This document shows, in pieces, positions 24,208 through 36,107 of a stretch of 64,000 nt of DNA (positions within the stretch are counted from its first letter, which is position 1; each line of letters opens with the position of its first letter). The position numbers and the translations under genes were made by a program. Below the pieces are notes generated by a model. It did no database searches. It saw nothing but the letters and a program-made list of their open reading frames with translations, and was not told the origin of the DNA. The stretch comes from Mytilisepta virgata (Eukaryota; Mollusca; Bivalvia; Mytilida; Mytilidae): NCBI GenBank assembly GCA_028015205.1, contig CM051516.1, forward strand, positions 31,324,230-31,388,229, read 5' to 3'.

Positions 24208-24470
24208 ATCCAGTGGAAAGATGTTATTTACGAAGTGAGTTGACCACAGAAGTTTTTATTCCAGAACATATTTCCAGTGCAGCTCTGAAAAAGATGAGCA
24301 TTGAAAAACTACACAAAAATAGAATGAAAAGAAAAGTACAGGATATTGTATTATATTTACTGTATTTGTTTGTTATAATTCTTGTTGTGAATAGTCATAC
24401 CTCTATCGAAAACAGTTACCGCCAGTCGGAAGCAGTCAGCAACTTGTTCATGAAGCATGAGTTTGAAAAG
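24208..24470 (+). CDS. Polycystin-1-like gene, exon with first channel helix (segment 6)
   Basis: The exon (263 nt) lies between AATTTTAG and GAAAAG|GTATTT. It encodes the linker (VERCYLRSELTTEVFIPEHI, basic LHKNRMKRKVQ) and membrane helix VLYLLYLFVIILVVNS, then the start of the extracellular polycystin (TOP) domain (NSYRQSEAVSNLFMKHEFEK). A basic stretch before a helix and then R-x-x-x-A-x-x-x-L-F are usual at the S1/TOP boundary. Phase 0 at the 3' end fits the exon 11.3 kb downstream, which starts IKTYGDFWKY. A family-A element begins 20 bases after the donor. Confidence 0.92.
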
Positions 24471-24489
24471 GTATTTTATCAAAACATTT

Positions 24490-25153
24490 TTTAGCTCACC
24501 TGGCTAAAAGCCAGGGTGAGCTTTTGCCATCACTTTGCGTCCGTCGTCCGTCCGTCCGTCGTCCGTCCGTCGTCCGTCCGTCCGTTAACTTTTCACATTT
24601 CAATCTTCTCCTCTGAAACCACTGGGCCAAATGGAATTAAATTTGGCAGGAAGCATCTATGTAAGGTCCTTTATAAAGTTTGCTCATTTCGTCCCGATCG
24701 GACAACAAACATGGCCACCATGGGCAATTGTTGTTTCTGATTGGCTGAGTTTTTAAAAATCTTCTCCTCTGAAACTGCATGGCCAAATGGAACAAAACTT
24801 GACAGGAAGCATATATGGGAGGTCCTTTATAAAGTTTCCTCATTTCGTCCCGATCGGACTACAAATATGGCTGCAATGGGCAATTCTTGTTTTATTATGG
24901 GCCAAGTTTTCAAGTTGGTCCAAATCGGGGTCCAAAATTAAACTTTGTTTGATTTCAACAAAAATTGAATATATGGGGTTCTTCGATATGCTGAATCTAA
25001 CCATGTATTTAGATTTCAGGTTAATGGACAATTACTTAGGTACAAAACATAATTTAAAAGGCAGTGTAAGGTTGGTAATTGAAACTCATCTGAATATCTC
25101 ACCTAAACTGCTTTTAAATTATTTATATTTGAAATTTGCCAAAAACTTTATTA
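24490..25153 (+). mobile_element. Family A1 element, first of two in tandem
   Basis: The head is TTAGCTCACCTGGC TAAAA GCCAGGGTGAGCTTTTG, palindromic with a 5-nt loop, then CCATCACTTTGCGTCC and a long run of CCGTC repeats to 24585. Two units follow ('cttctcctctgaaaccactgggccaaatgg', 'gatcggacaacaaacatggccacca'). From about 24900 the sequence changes to a different repeat ('ggtccaaatcggggtccaaaatt') and no tail is present. The element starts 20 nt into the intron, in gene orientation. Confidence 0.75.
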
Positions 25154-26750
25154 TTAGCTCACCTGGCCAAAGGCCATGTGAGGTTTTGCCATCACTTTTC
25201 GTCCGTCCGTCCGTCCGTCCGTCGGTCCGTCATAAACTTTTCATTCAAACATCTTCTCCTCAGAAACCATGTGGCCAATTCCAGCCAAACTTTGCATGAG
25301 TGGTGTATGGAAGGTCCTCAACAAAGTTTCCTCATTTAGTTCTGATTGGTCAAGAAACATGGCCACCAGAGGCAATTCTTGTTTCTGATTGGCTGATTTT
25401 CAAAAATCTTCTCCTCTGAAACGGCTAGGCAGATTGGATCGAGGCTTCATAGGAATGATATATGACATGTCCTCCACAAACGATCCTCATTTTATATTGA
25501 TCCGATGAAAAACATGGCCACTGTTGCTAAAAATAGAACATAGGCGTAAATTGCTGTTTTTTGCTTATAACTCAAAAACCGTTACAGATATCGAAAATCT
25601 GATATGGGTAAAATTGATCGGCATGACAAGATCTACCTACCCTGAAATTTTGAAGGAAATTCCAAAACCCATTTAGGAGTTATTGCCCTTTTTCCGTCAA
25701 ATTTTCAAATTTTAACATTTTTTGTCATTTATCTCCAAAACTATTTGAGATAGAAGTGAAATGTAAATTTGAAAAATGTTTGCCATGTTGAGATCCACCT
25801 ACCCTGAAATTTTAAAGGAAATCCAAAAACCCATTTAGGAGTTGTTGCCCTTTTTTTGTCAAATTTTCAAAATTTTTTCATCAAAAATCTTCTCCTCTGA
25901 AACCGCTGGGCCGATTGGTTTGAAACTTAATAGAAATGATCTATGACATGTCCTCTACAAACGATCCTCAATTTATTTTGATCTGACATAAAACATGGCT
26001 GTCATAGCTAAAAATAGAATATAGGGGTGCATGTGTTGTTTTTGGCTTATAACTTAAAAACCGTTACAGATATCAAAAATCTGACATGGGGGTAAAATTG
26101 ATCAGCATGACAAGATCTACCTAACCTGAAATTTTGAAAGAAATGCTAAAACCCATTTAGGAGTTATTGCCCTTTTTTCGTCAAATTTTGAAAATTTAAC
26201 ATTTTTCGTCATTTATCCCCAAAACTATTTGAGATAGAAGTGATATGTAAATTTGAAAAATGTTTGCCATGTTGAGATCTACATACCCTGAAATTTTAAA
26301 GGAAATCCCAAAACCCATTTAGTAGTTATTGCCCTTTTTTTGTCAAATTTTCAAAATTTTAACATTTTTGCATTTATCTCCAAAAGTATTTGAGATAGAA
26401 GTGAAATGTAAATTGAAAAATGTTTGCCATGTTGAGATCTACATACCCTGAAATTTTGAAGGGAATCCCAAATTCTATTTAGGAGTTATTGGTTTGTGTA
26501 ATTTGAGGTCGGGTTCTGTTACATTTATTTAAGGTTCACCCTTATTCCTGGTCAATTTTATCAACTTCCTTCCAGGACTACCACCATCAGGGAACATATT
26601 TTAACATTAAACCTTATGAAAAATAAATCTTCAACAAATTTTCCCTGAACAATTGAACCAATTGCAACAAACTTGGTCAAATAGTTGATTAATTGTTCAA
26701 TGAAAACCAGACTCCAGGTGAGCGATCCAGGCTCTGGTGAGCCTCTTGTT
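25154..26750 (+). mobile_element. Family A1 element, full-length reference copy
   Basis: The head is TAGCTCACCTGGCC AAA GGCCATGTGAGG and then (CCGT)n at 25200-25227. The core has units of about 300-450 bp with 'gctggg(c/a)cgattgg', 'gctaaaaatagaacatagg', 'aaccgttacagatatc' and 'cctgaaattttgaaggaaat'. The tail at 26714-26750 is CCAGGTGAGCGATCCAGG with hairpin and CTCTTGTTTT. It is the best intact comparison for the element split at 38986-48792. Confidence 0.8.
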
Positions 26751-26885
26751 TTAATATACATGTAGGAGAATAAATGAATTCAGTTTCAAATATACATGAC
26801 TTGATTGATGAGATTTGAAGAAAAAAACATATTTGCAATGGAAATAATGGCAGATTTATTCATTCACAATTGACTTGAATTGATT

Positions 26886-27197
26886 TTTTCCTGGCCGCCC
26901 GTCACAGTTATTTATCAGCGCAACTCCTCTGAGACTGGTCGGATTTTGTTAAATTTTTAGTTAACTGCAGTTATGGGACTTAAACGTTTTTGTGCATGTG
27001 ACACTACAGGAACATTTGTGAATGCAAATTTTATTTGTATTTATTTGTATTTTTATTTGTATTGTACTAAATTTTTTTATTTTGTGTTGACATCCATACT
27101 GTGCCGCCATTTCAATAATACACATTTTGTATATCTGGTGGGGTTTTGATTTTTCTCTGCGGCGGGGACATGTGGCTACGTGAAGCAATCTTGTTTG
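26886..27197 (+). mobile_element. Family E short element, copy 2 (5' truncated)
   Basis: It begins CTGGCCGCCCGTCACAG and shares the body words of copy 1. A small run of ATTTGTATTT repeats is inserted near 27030-27070. The tail at 27163-27196 reads GCGGCGGGGACATGTGGCTACG, TGAAGC, AATCTTGTTT. Confidence 0.7.
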
Positions 27198-29229
27198 ATT
27201 TGTTTTATTTATTGTTAAAGTTATCTATTTAATATAGATTAGTATTAAAATTGACATCTTGAGCTAATTTTTTATTTCAAAATTAACCACTGGTGCTCTC
27301 CACTAAAACCCATTGCCAATGTAATCCTATTATAATATTTTAAGTTTATTTTAATGTAAGGTATCAATGTTTTAGGGTAAGTTGATATGAGAAACAATAA
27401 TTACTTGACCAATCAAACATAAGTTGTCGTAAAGAATATTTTACAACAAAGATTTTGATTGGTGGAACTATGAAATGGAAATATCCAAGCAAGTAAACCA
27501 TTGTGTTTAAGTTAGTTTTTTTTACCATATGTTAAATTACAATGTACATTAATAGTGATTTCCAAATAAAATTACATTTATATTGTAACTCCCCTGTGAC
27601 ATAAACAACTAGGCAGGTATTACGACCCTGAATAAAACAATTACACAGCATCACAACGTAACTCACTATGACAATTCTAAATATTGTGAAAAGAATATAT
27701 ATTGATTTGTTGTCATTTATATTATGTAATGATCTGTTTACTATTATACACGTGCTGTTGATGCCAAGAACCGCCTACCTAAAATGACTAACAGTTAATT
27801 AGTTTATTAAAACCTGTATCTTGGGATTTTGGTCGTTACAATAACACATAATAAAAGTAGTTAATTATCAATTGGATTTAGTCATCAATCGTATGTAATT
27901 GTTGAATATAACACATTACAAACATTTTTATTCATAAAATAATATGCATAAGAAAAATATATTTCCCATAGGGGAAGCAACTCGATCAAAACTCCAAGAT
28001 AATTTCTCATTATCATTAATTCATTTTTTTAAGAGGAAAAAAAACAGAAATCAGGGAAACTCATACATATTTTATAGAATAACTATTGTATTTAGATAAC
28101 TCAAACTCCTTTCTGAAAAATGTGATATAAACGAATTTTGTCGGTCTCGAGGAAATTGGAAAAATATTAGATTGACGAATTCTGAAATAAAGGCATGCGT
28201 TGGATTAAAAAGTTCATTCAGTCTTATCCATCATAACCAAAAAAATCATCCTGGCTCAAATGGAAGCTCCATAAAATATTAAATAAAAGGGAAAAAAGGA
28301 TTATTTTCTTGAGTCCCACATTTATTTCTAATGGAAGATCCATGTAAGATATTACTTAAATTTGGCTTCCATCATTGTCTGATCATCTGGAGGTCTTTAA
28401 AGTTAACGTTCTTTACATGTAACTTGACATAAAATTTGAATCTGGTTTGATCATAACTTGACAATTAATGTTACCTGTGGTCATTTTCAATTGTACTTGA
28501 ATGTGTGTAATGATCCTTATGGCCGGGCAAAATGAAAAATGTCCATTAAATATATCTGATATAAGTAGTAACCCACAAAGAATATTTTAGCCATTTCTGC
28601 TTGTCTCAACTAATATGTGAACAAACTTCTTGAAGAAATATATTAAAGAAGTTTAAAAGGGCAATGTGTTCAGAATAAAAACTTACAAGGACTAAATACG
28701 TTTTATCTGTAATTGGTAATTTGATTTTGTTGTAGGGGATTTTATAGTATTGATACAGATCTTTCTCTGATTCTGTGCGCTTTTATACATCACTTGACCC
28801 GTTTGATAAGATGTGATATCACCAAACATTTGATAATTGCTCGTGAAATTTCCCGCCAAAAACGTAAGGAAAACCTCTCGGAGTTGTATATTTTCATAAT
28901 AGAGGAAAATATTCTAAACTCTTGACGCGTTAATTATGAAATTTATCCACTCTCAATAATTAACGAAGTGGGAGACTTATAGATTTTGATTTGCGTTTTT
29001 TACCGAACGTGTTTTTTTTCTTCCTCTCCGATTTTGTTCGTTCGAGTTCTCAATAACTGTCAGAGATATGGATCTGGGATTTTCCATGATGAAAGATCAA
29101 TGTTTCTAGGTGTGCCTAATACTATTCATTTTTTGGGGTCACTGAGACATATAATGAGCAGTTCAAAGAGGCTAGGGGTTTACTATAGGACCCCATGGGA
29201 AATTTTCTTTTCATCGAAAAACTCTATGA
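27198..29229. other. Unique-looking intronic sequence
   Basis: About 2 kb of AT-rich sequence within the 11.3-kb intron. No coding frame, repeat end or RNA motif could be supported. Confidence 0.5.
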
Positions 29230-29234
29230 GAGTG

Positions 29235-30020
29235 ACAACCCCCCCCCCTCCCCCCCCCATAAATCAGTAATATCCAATTATCCCAAAAACCGTAAAAATC
29301 CCCACCCCTAAACCATATGTTTTTCTTATTCCCCATGGTAAGACGCACCAAATGACACATACCTCGCTTCCCCAGTGGGTTACCACTACTCCCATCAAAC
29401 TAATAATATTCAATTATCTCATAAACCTTTAAATTCCCATACCTAAACCATACATTTTCTTATTCCCCTTGGTAAGATTCACCAAATGACACATACCTCG
29501 CTTCCCCAGGGTGTTATCACCACTCCAATCAAATCAATAAATTTCAATTATCTCATAAACCGTTAAAATCCCCACCCCTGAATCATATATTTTCTTATTC
29601 CCCATGGTAAGATGCACCAAATGACACAGACTTCGCTTCCCCAGGGGGTTATCACCACTCCCATCAAAATCAATAATGTTCAATTATCTCATAATAGCGG
29701 CGCTAAAAACGATGCATACAAACAATACAGTACATACCTCATTACTCAATGGGCGTAATTCTCACCCCCTTAAACTAATTATCTTGAATTATATAAAATT
29801 AAAATCACCACCACCTCGACTCATTAGTCTTTGATTATCTCATAAAGCATTGAAATCCTTGCCCTTAAATCATATATTTTCCCCATCATAAGACAAACAG
29901 ATTGATAAAAACCTAACACCCCCACCAAAAAGGGGGGTCATCTTTGCCCCTCAAATCAATAATTTTTAATTATTTCAAAATTCGTAAAAATGCTTATCCC
30001 TTTAACACATTTTAATACGC
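29235..30020. repeat. 134-bp satellite array with poly-C start
   Basis: Runs of C at 29239-29262 precede three clear units of about 134 bp; the word CTTATTCCCC(A/T)TGGTAAG starts at 29325, 29459 and 29594. Each unit also has 'caccaaatgacaca', 'cgcttcccca' and 'tcaattatctcataaacc'. From 29700 to about 30020 further units are recognisable but diverged. Confidence 0.85.
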
Positions 30021-30470
30021 AATGTTCAAATCTCATAAACCATTTAAATATTGATACAAGGAAGACATCAATGTGTCAGACATAATATGTTATAATAGAT
30101 ATTGTTTCATTTGCTTGGTCATAAATTAAAAAAAAATTCTTGTGTTGCAATGTATTGTTTTATATAAATATGATTCAAATTACACTGACTTGATGTTGGG
30201 AGGACTTATCACAGCAAGTAAGAATTCTTATTATTATATTTATTTAATGAAATCAAATGCATTTTATTACACCATACAATAAAATCAGTTCTCGTAAACG
30301 GTTCAGAAATATTGGGATATATCTCTGCCAATGCAGCATGTCGACAAGCAAAAGTTGATCAAGTGTGACATTGTATGACTGTAAAACTCGGGCCTCAAAA
30401 TATACCAATATCATGATTTTCAAGTAACCTCTCCATTAAGTATGCAAGAACAATTTCCCCATTTCAGTCT

Positions 30471-30673
30471 CACGCCCTATTACCGGCTATCGGTACGACA
30501 GATAGAATAAGATCTGTGTTACCGATTGCCATTAAAACAATTGTAAATGCTATCGTAAACGGCAGATGGGAATCAATCTGTCGTTTACGGTATTAATAAC
30601 AATTGTTTTTAATGGCAATCTGTAACACAGATCCAATTGTATATGTTGTACCGATAGCCAGTAATAGGGTGTG
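30471..30673. mobile_element. Foldback/MITE with ~95-bp inverted arms
   Basis: The left arm starts CACGCCCTATTACCGGCTAT and the right arm ends ATAGCCAGTAATAGGGTGTG. The arms pair through ATCTGTGTTACNGATTGCC and CGTAAACG(G/A)CAGAT to a short centre near 30575. There is no ORF. Superfamily not determined. Confidence 0.85.
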
Positions 30674-31408
30674 TGTCTTTGAAAAACAAATAATTTATTG
30701 AATGCAATGTAAGGCATTCGAGATATCAGTTACTTCGTTTTGGAGACTTCTGTTACAGTTATTACCCGTTAATTTTTCATTTTTCAACCAGCGAGGCTTT
30801 TCTGCTTTTCACAACTAATATGGGACATCCATCCATCGATTAGGCCATGCAAATAAGATGCTTACGTTCTCAGGCCACTTTTTTAAAAAATGAATTTTTT
30901 TTTTTTGAAAATTGACATTATTGTTTGGGCAAACATTTTTTAAGAAACATCTTATATGTGATTTATATCATCCCTGGGTTTCAACGCCGATTTCCAACGA
31001 AAACAACTGCTGTTTGCCTTAGCCAGATACGGTTATAAAGTTGTATTTTCTATTTAGAAACAGATTTGATAACTGTGTAGTTACAATCTTTTTATTGCAG
31101 AAATATAACCCAATTTAAGTCATAAAAGAATTACAAAGGTTTTACATAAAATTATATGTACAAAAAAGTTTGGGAAACACATTTTTTCTAAAGAAGAATA
31201 CAATATTTTCTCCAAATTCATTTTTAGCTCACCTGGCCGTTAACTTTTTCAAAAATCTTCTCCTCTGAAACGGCTGGGCAGATTGGATTGAGGCTTCACA
31301 GGAATGATATATGACATGTCCTCCACAAACAATCCACATTTTATATTGATCCGATGAAAAACATGGCCACTGTTGCTAAAAATAGAACATAGGGGTAAAT
31401 TGCTGTTT

Positions 31409-32673
31409 TTATACGACCGCAAAATTTTTGCGGTCATATATTGGTATGACGTTGGCGTCGTCGTCGTCGTCGGCATCGTCGTCCGAAGACATTTGGTTTT
31501 CGCACTATAACTTTAGTATAAGTTAATAGAAATCTATGAAATTTAAACACAAGGTTTATGACCATAAAAGGAAGGTTGGGATTGATTTTGGGAGTTTTGG
31601 TCCCAACAGTTTAAGAATTAGGGGCCAAAAAAGGGCCCAATAAGCATTTTTCTTGGTTTTCGCACAATAACTCTAGTATAAGTAAATAGAAATCTATGAA
31701 ATTTTAACACAAGGTTTATGACCATTTTTGGGAGTTTTGATCCCAACAGTTTAGGAATTAGGGGCTAAAAAAGGGCCCAAATAAGCATTTTTCTTGGTTT
31801 TTGCCCAATAACTTTAGTATAAGTAAATAGAAATCTATGATATTATCTTGGTGTAAGGGAGGTAATCCAAACACATTTAAAGTAAAATATTGTGTATGAT
31901 TCAATTATGTATAAAGAAATTTAGATTGTCTTGGGGTGATTTATAGCTGTCAGTTTATTTTTAGAAGTTACTATTAATTAATATTAATTTTAGCCATATG
32001 TCATTTTCTATTTTAAGACTTCAATGATGTATTTAAATGGGTAATTTATATTATGTTTGCAAACTCCATGAGAAATTTGAATAGGGATTATGACCTTATC
32101 TTGAGGGAAAGAATTTTTTTTTGGAAAAAGGGAAAGGTGGGGAGGGGGGGTGAAAATTTAGGGGGTAAATAAGAGATTGTGGGGGGGGGGACAATTTTTT
32201 CTCATTTCAGATTTTCAGATTTCAGAAAGTAAAAAGAAAATTTCTTCAAACATCTTTTTTTTGCAAAAAAAGGGCGGGGGGGGGGGGGGGGGGGGGGGGG
32301 TGAGGAGGTACAATAAGTTTTTTTGGGTTTTTTTTTTTGGGGGGGGGGGGTCAATACGCAATAGCATAGCGTAGTGCACAAAAGCAAAAAAAGCGGTAAA
32401 ATTTAATTTATTTTTTGGGGGAGGGGGTTCAATTTGCAACAGCATGTTGTATTGCACAAAAAGCAAAAAATTGAATATAAATTCAAATCATATGACCAAT
32501 TCTAAGTTCTTTGACTACAGTTATTCTGTGTCAGAAACCTATTATGTGTCAAATATTTAATTACAATCCAATTTCAGACCTGTATCAAGCGCAAATATTG
32601 TGTCCATTTTTGCCCCAACTGTTCAGGGTTGGACCTCTGCGGTTGTATCCAGCTGCGTTCAGCGAAGCAATTT
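31409..32673 (+). mobile_element. Family C short element
   Basis: The head is ATACGACCGCAAAA directly followed by its complement TTTTGCGGTCATAT (31411-31438), then a GTCGTCGTC microsatellite to 31485. Two or three units of about 150 bp follow ('gcactataactttagtataag', 'aatagaaatctatgaaatt', 'aacacaaggtttatgacca'). Near the 3' end TGCGGTTGTAT (32638-32648) is the inverted copy of the head start, followed by hairpin GCTG-CGTT-CAGC. It inserted into a T run of a family-A1 element. Confidence 0.75.
32100..32470. repeat. G-run tracts inside the family C element
   Basis: There are long G runs at about 32275-32300 and 32339-32350, plus shorter ones from 32140. The neighbouring text 'aatacgcaatagcatagcgtagtgcacaaaagcaaaaaa' recurs at 32430-32470, so a small repeat of about 90 bp is present. 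Run lengths may be unreliable in assembly. Confidence 0.7.
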
Positions 32674-33079
32674 ATTTGCTAATAACTCAAAAACCGTTAC
32701 AGATATCGAAAATCTGACGGGGTAAAATTGATCAGCATGACAAGATCTACCTACCCTGAAATTTTGAAGGAAATCCCAAAACCCATTTAGGAGTTATTGC
32801 CCTTTTTTCATCAAATTTTCAAAATTTAACATTTTTCGTCATTTATCTCCAAAACTATTTGAGATAGATGTGAAATGTAAATTTTGAAAAATGTTTGCCA
32901 TGTTGAGATCTACATACCCTGAAATTGTAAAGGAAATCCCAAAACCCATTTAGGAGTTGTCCTTTTTTTGTCAAATAAATTTACCCTGAGCAATTGAACC
33001 AATTGCAACAAACTTGGTCAAATAGTTGATTAATTGTCCAATGAAAACCAGACTTCAGGTGAGCGATACAGGTTCTTGT

Positions 33080-33973
33080 TTATTTGTTATTCAACAAATA
33101 TAAATTTTATGTTTTCCTTGTCAGAAAAAAATTGGAATTGAAAGATTATAAAAGGGGAGCAACTCTGCAGATTTTTTTTCTGTAACAGCAAAAGATACTT
33201 AAACTTTGAATTTAATTTGGTCACTTAATGACAACAAAAACATGTTCTGAAAGAAAGGGTACATTTATGAGACTCAAAGGGCATCAAGGATGACCAACCC
33301 TTCCATTTGCTTTAGGGCAAGCTGGAGCACTATAATAATTATTTATTTCTACAAGCGTACGTGTATGAAATAATAAGTATCGACCGTTTCCAGTGCGGAC
33401 TTGAAAAAAAATCCGGATTTTACTAAGATAAAAACGGCCTACGTGGGAGTAACACTTGTAGATATATCTGTTTGGGCGTTCCCTTTTTTTCTGAATCTTT
33501 GTTTTATCATTGATATAATTTAGTAATAAGAAAAGATCATTATTTTTTTCATTTGATTATTATCGACAATTTCATATAATTCAATAGAAAATTAGAACAT
33601 TGTTATTTTGACGTTTATGGCAATTTCATCTGTTTCACTGCATATTTTGACATATTTTTAAAATATAAAAGTGTAAATCGAGTGGATTTAAACTATTTTT
33701 TCTTTCAGTAACATTACGTTTTACTGGAAAATTATTTCAACTATGCTTTATATTGTCAATAATAGACAAATATCTGAATCATATGCCTTATATTATAAAT
33801 TCATACGGTTTTGTATTAATTTTTATTTACAATTAAAATCATCAACGTGACTGTATATATCTAATTGAATAGTAGTATAGAGAATTAAGTTAATTTAAGT
33901 TCTCACATAATAGGGTCTAATTATGAAAGGAACTGTAATTGGGAAAAGTCGTCACAACAATAGTTTAAGTAAG
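33080..33973. other. No gene seen
   Basis: AT-rich intronic sequence with no supported ORF or repeat boundary. Confidence 0.5.
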
Positions 33974-34070
33974 AGATACAATGGATAAGCATTGGTTCAT
34001 GAAAAACAAACCATTCGGCCTCCGGGCTCATGGTTTCTTTTTCAAGAACCAACACTTATCCATTGTATCT
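33974..34070. mobile_element. Small foldback element (97 bp)
   Basis: The left arm AGATACAATGGATAAGCATT... pairs with the right arm ...AACACTTATCCATTGTATCT with a few mismatches over about 40 bp. The loop is GC-rich (TCGGCCTCCGGGCTC). No coding content. Confidence 0.8.
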
Positions 34071-34086
34071 ATAATACATAATGCTA

Positions 34087-35157
34087 TTTTGCACCTAAAA
34101 GGACATGTGAGCTTTTGCCATCACTTGGCGTCGTAGTCCGTCTGTCGTAAACTTTTTCAAAGATCTCCTCTAAAACCACTAAACCAATTACAGCCATACT
34201 TAGATTGTATAATCCTAGGGTATCAAGAATAAACTTTGTGTTTTTTTATTGTTCGTCGAGAAACATGGCCACCATGGCTAAAAATAGAACTTATGTGAAA
34301 AATGCAGATTTTGGTTCATATCTCAAAAACTAAAGCAGTTAGAGCAAAGTAAAAATGTTTATGAGGTGAAGATCTACCTGCCATGAAGTTTTCGGACGAA
34401 TCGTTCTACCCAATTTCGGGTTATTGCCCCTGAATTGTTAATTTTAAGGAAATTTTGCAGTTTTAGGTTATTATCTTGAATATTAAAATAGATAAGGACA
34501 AACTGTAAACAGCTAAAATGTTCAGCAAAGTAAGATCTACAAATATGTTAACATGATCAAAATCGTCAATTGAACCCTTATGGGAGTTTTTGCCCTTGGA
34601 AGATTATTTAATGTATATAGTAATTATCAATAAAAAGAATGGTCTGACATATTGTGACAGATGTTTGAAAGAGCATAACGTGAAATAAAAATTAAATGGT
34701 AGATGTACAACTAAAATGGAGGGTCAAGGTCATTGAAAATGTCCATAGCAACCAATGAAAAAGTCCCTGGCAACAATATATATTTGTGTTAAGGACCATA
34801 TAATTTACCTGTACATCAAAAAGAAACGTAAACAATCAAGGTCATTGCAAAAATCCGTAGCAATCGATGTAAAAGTCCCTGTCAACCATATATATTTTGG
34901 TTAAGGACCCTGTAATTTACCTGTACGTCAAAAAGAAAGATCAACAGTCAAGGCCATTGACAAAGTCCTTAGCAACTGATGAAAAAGTTCCTAGCAACCA
35001 TATATATTTGGGTTCAGGCTTCTATATTTTAGCTGTTCGAGTCAATATTTAGGCGAAAAATGCAACAGTATACCATAAATAGCAAAAATAATCATTGATG
35101 CAAGATCTTCACAAAAAGTAACAGGTGAACGATTCAGGCTCTTGGGAGCCCCTTGTT
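34087..35157 (+). mobile_element. Family A element, full tail
   Basis: A degraded head (AAAAGGACATGTGAGCTTTTG, CCATCACTTGGCGTCGTAGTCCG) is followed by a body that includes a 130-bp stretch shared with 1-130, then three units of about 120 bp with 'gcaac(c/a)(a/g)atgaaaaagtccct' and 'accatatatattt'. The tail at 35121-35156 is ACAGGTGAACGATTCAGG, hairpin CTCTTGGGAG and CCCCTTGTTT. Confidence 0.7.
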
Positions 35158-35756
35158 TCCAAAACGAGGACTTACTAAAACATGGATTTCTTCCGTCCGA
35201 CTGTGAAGCAAAATATTGTTCTATGAAATATTGTACCATGACATATTGTCCCATCTATCAAAAAATGTCCACAGAAGGACAAAATTCCACGTGTCTATAT
35301 ATAGACAATATTTCATAGTTGAATAGTATGAAAATTTGTCTTGTTAAAGGGATGTTATCCAAGGTTATATTTTATGTATATTGAATCAATATTTCATAAA
35401 CAGATTGTTATGAAATTTTGTCTTATGAAAGGGAAGATATAAAATAATAATGAAATCATTAAAGTGTTTTATTTCAATGATAAACAAACAGTTGGCTGCC
35501 AACAGTTTCCATGCGATAACTTATGAAACGTTCGACCAATTCTTTTCAAATTTAAATATGTAGTTACTGATGACAAAAAACGGAGGTCAAGTGCGATATA
35601 GACAATCTTCACTTTTACCATTCCGGAGTTATGTCCGGAGTTATGGTCCTTGAAAATAAAAAATGGTGTGATTCAAATAAATGTAAAAAATAAGAATTGC
35701 TCAGTTGATGAATTGTATAAACATCAAATTTAACTGCCGTTTGATATATATTTCAG

Positions 35757-35910
35757 ATAAAGACATACGGTGATTTTTGGAAATATGTCAATCAGACTGT
35801 GATTATTAAACTTGTTAGAACTATGCCGTATATGAAGAATAGAAAGACACCTGAAAATGATTTCTTATTGTTTGGAACATTTCGTCTCAGACAGATAAGA
35901 GTTGAAAGAG
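35757..35910 (+). CDS. Polycystin-1-like gene, TOP-domain exon
   Basis: The exon (154 nt) lies between ATATTTCAG and GAAAGAG|GTAAAT. It encodes IKTYGDFWKYVNQTVIIKLV and, further on, LLFGTFRLRQIRVER. The F-W-x-(W/Y)-V start and the G-x-x-R-L-R-Q-x-R-V motif are hallmarks of the extracellular polycystin/TOP domain. It joins in phase 1 to the last exon, making Asp-Ser-Cys. Confidence 0.92.
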
Positions 35911-36107
35911 GTAAATGAAGAATATTGTAAGGGAGTCTGTCTGGGAAAACATCAAAAGTTCAATGTAGGATAAAAAAAAAATCACTATTCACTTTCCTGT
36001 TTCGGTTTCCTGTCATGAATATGAGATTTCAATTCTATGTTCACGAAAAAGGGGCGTTCTATGATTAATTATACCATGAAAGATTTTATATTTTATTTTT
36101 TTTACAG

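Larger units (their letters stand above)
31225..33079 (+). mobile_element. Family A1 element split by a family C element
   Basis: A shortened head (TTAGCTCACCTGGCCG, microsatellite missing) and the first unit run to about 31409, in the middle of 'attgctgtttttt-gctaataactc'. The element resumes at about 32674 with 'ttgctaataactcaaaaaccg' and ends with tail AGGTGAGCGATACAGG and TTCTTGTTT (33058-33079). Comparison with 39374-39400, where the same words are continuous, gives the insertion point. Confidence 0.75.

Noticed and set aside
24516..25299. Short + strand ORFs reading like '[13 protein letters not shown]...[12 protein letters not shown]' repeated in many places
   Set aside because: These are translations of the family-A core unit. 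They occur in different frames, carry stops and frameshifts between copies, and similar shadows exist on the minus strand. No evidence of coding selection could be seen by eye.
32202..32466. Proline-rich ORFs on the minus strand
   Set aside because: They are translations of the G/C homopolymer runs.
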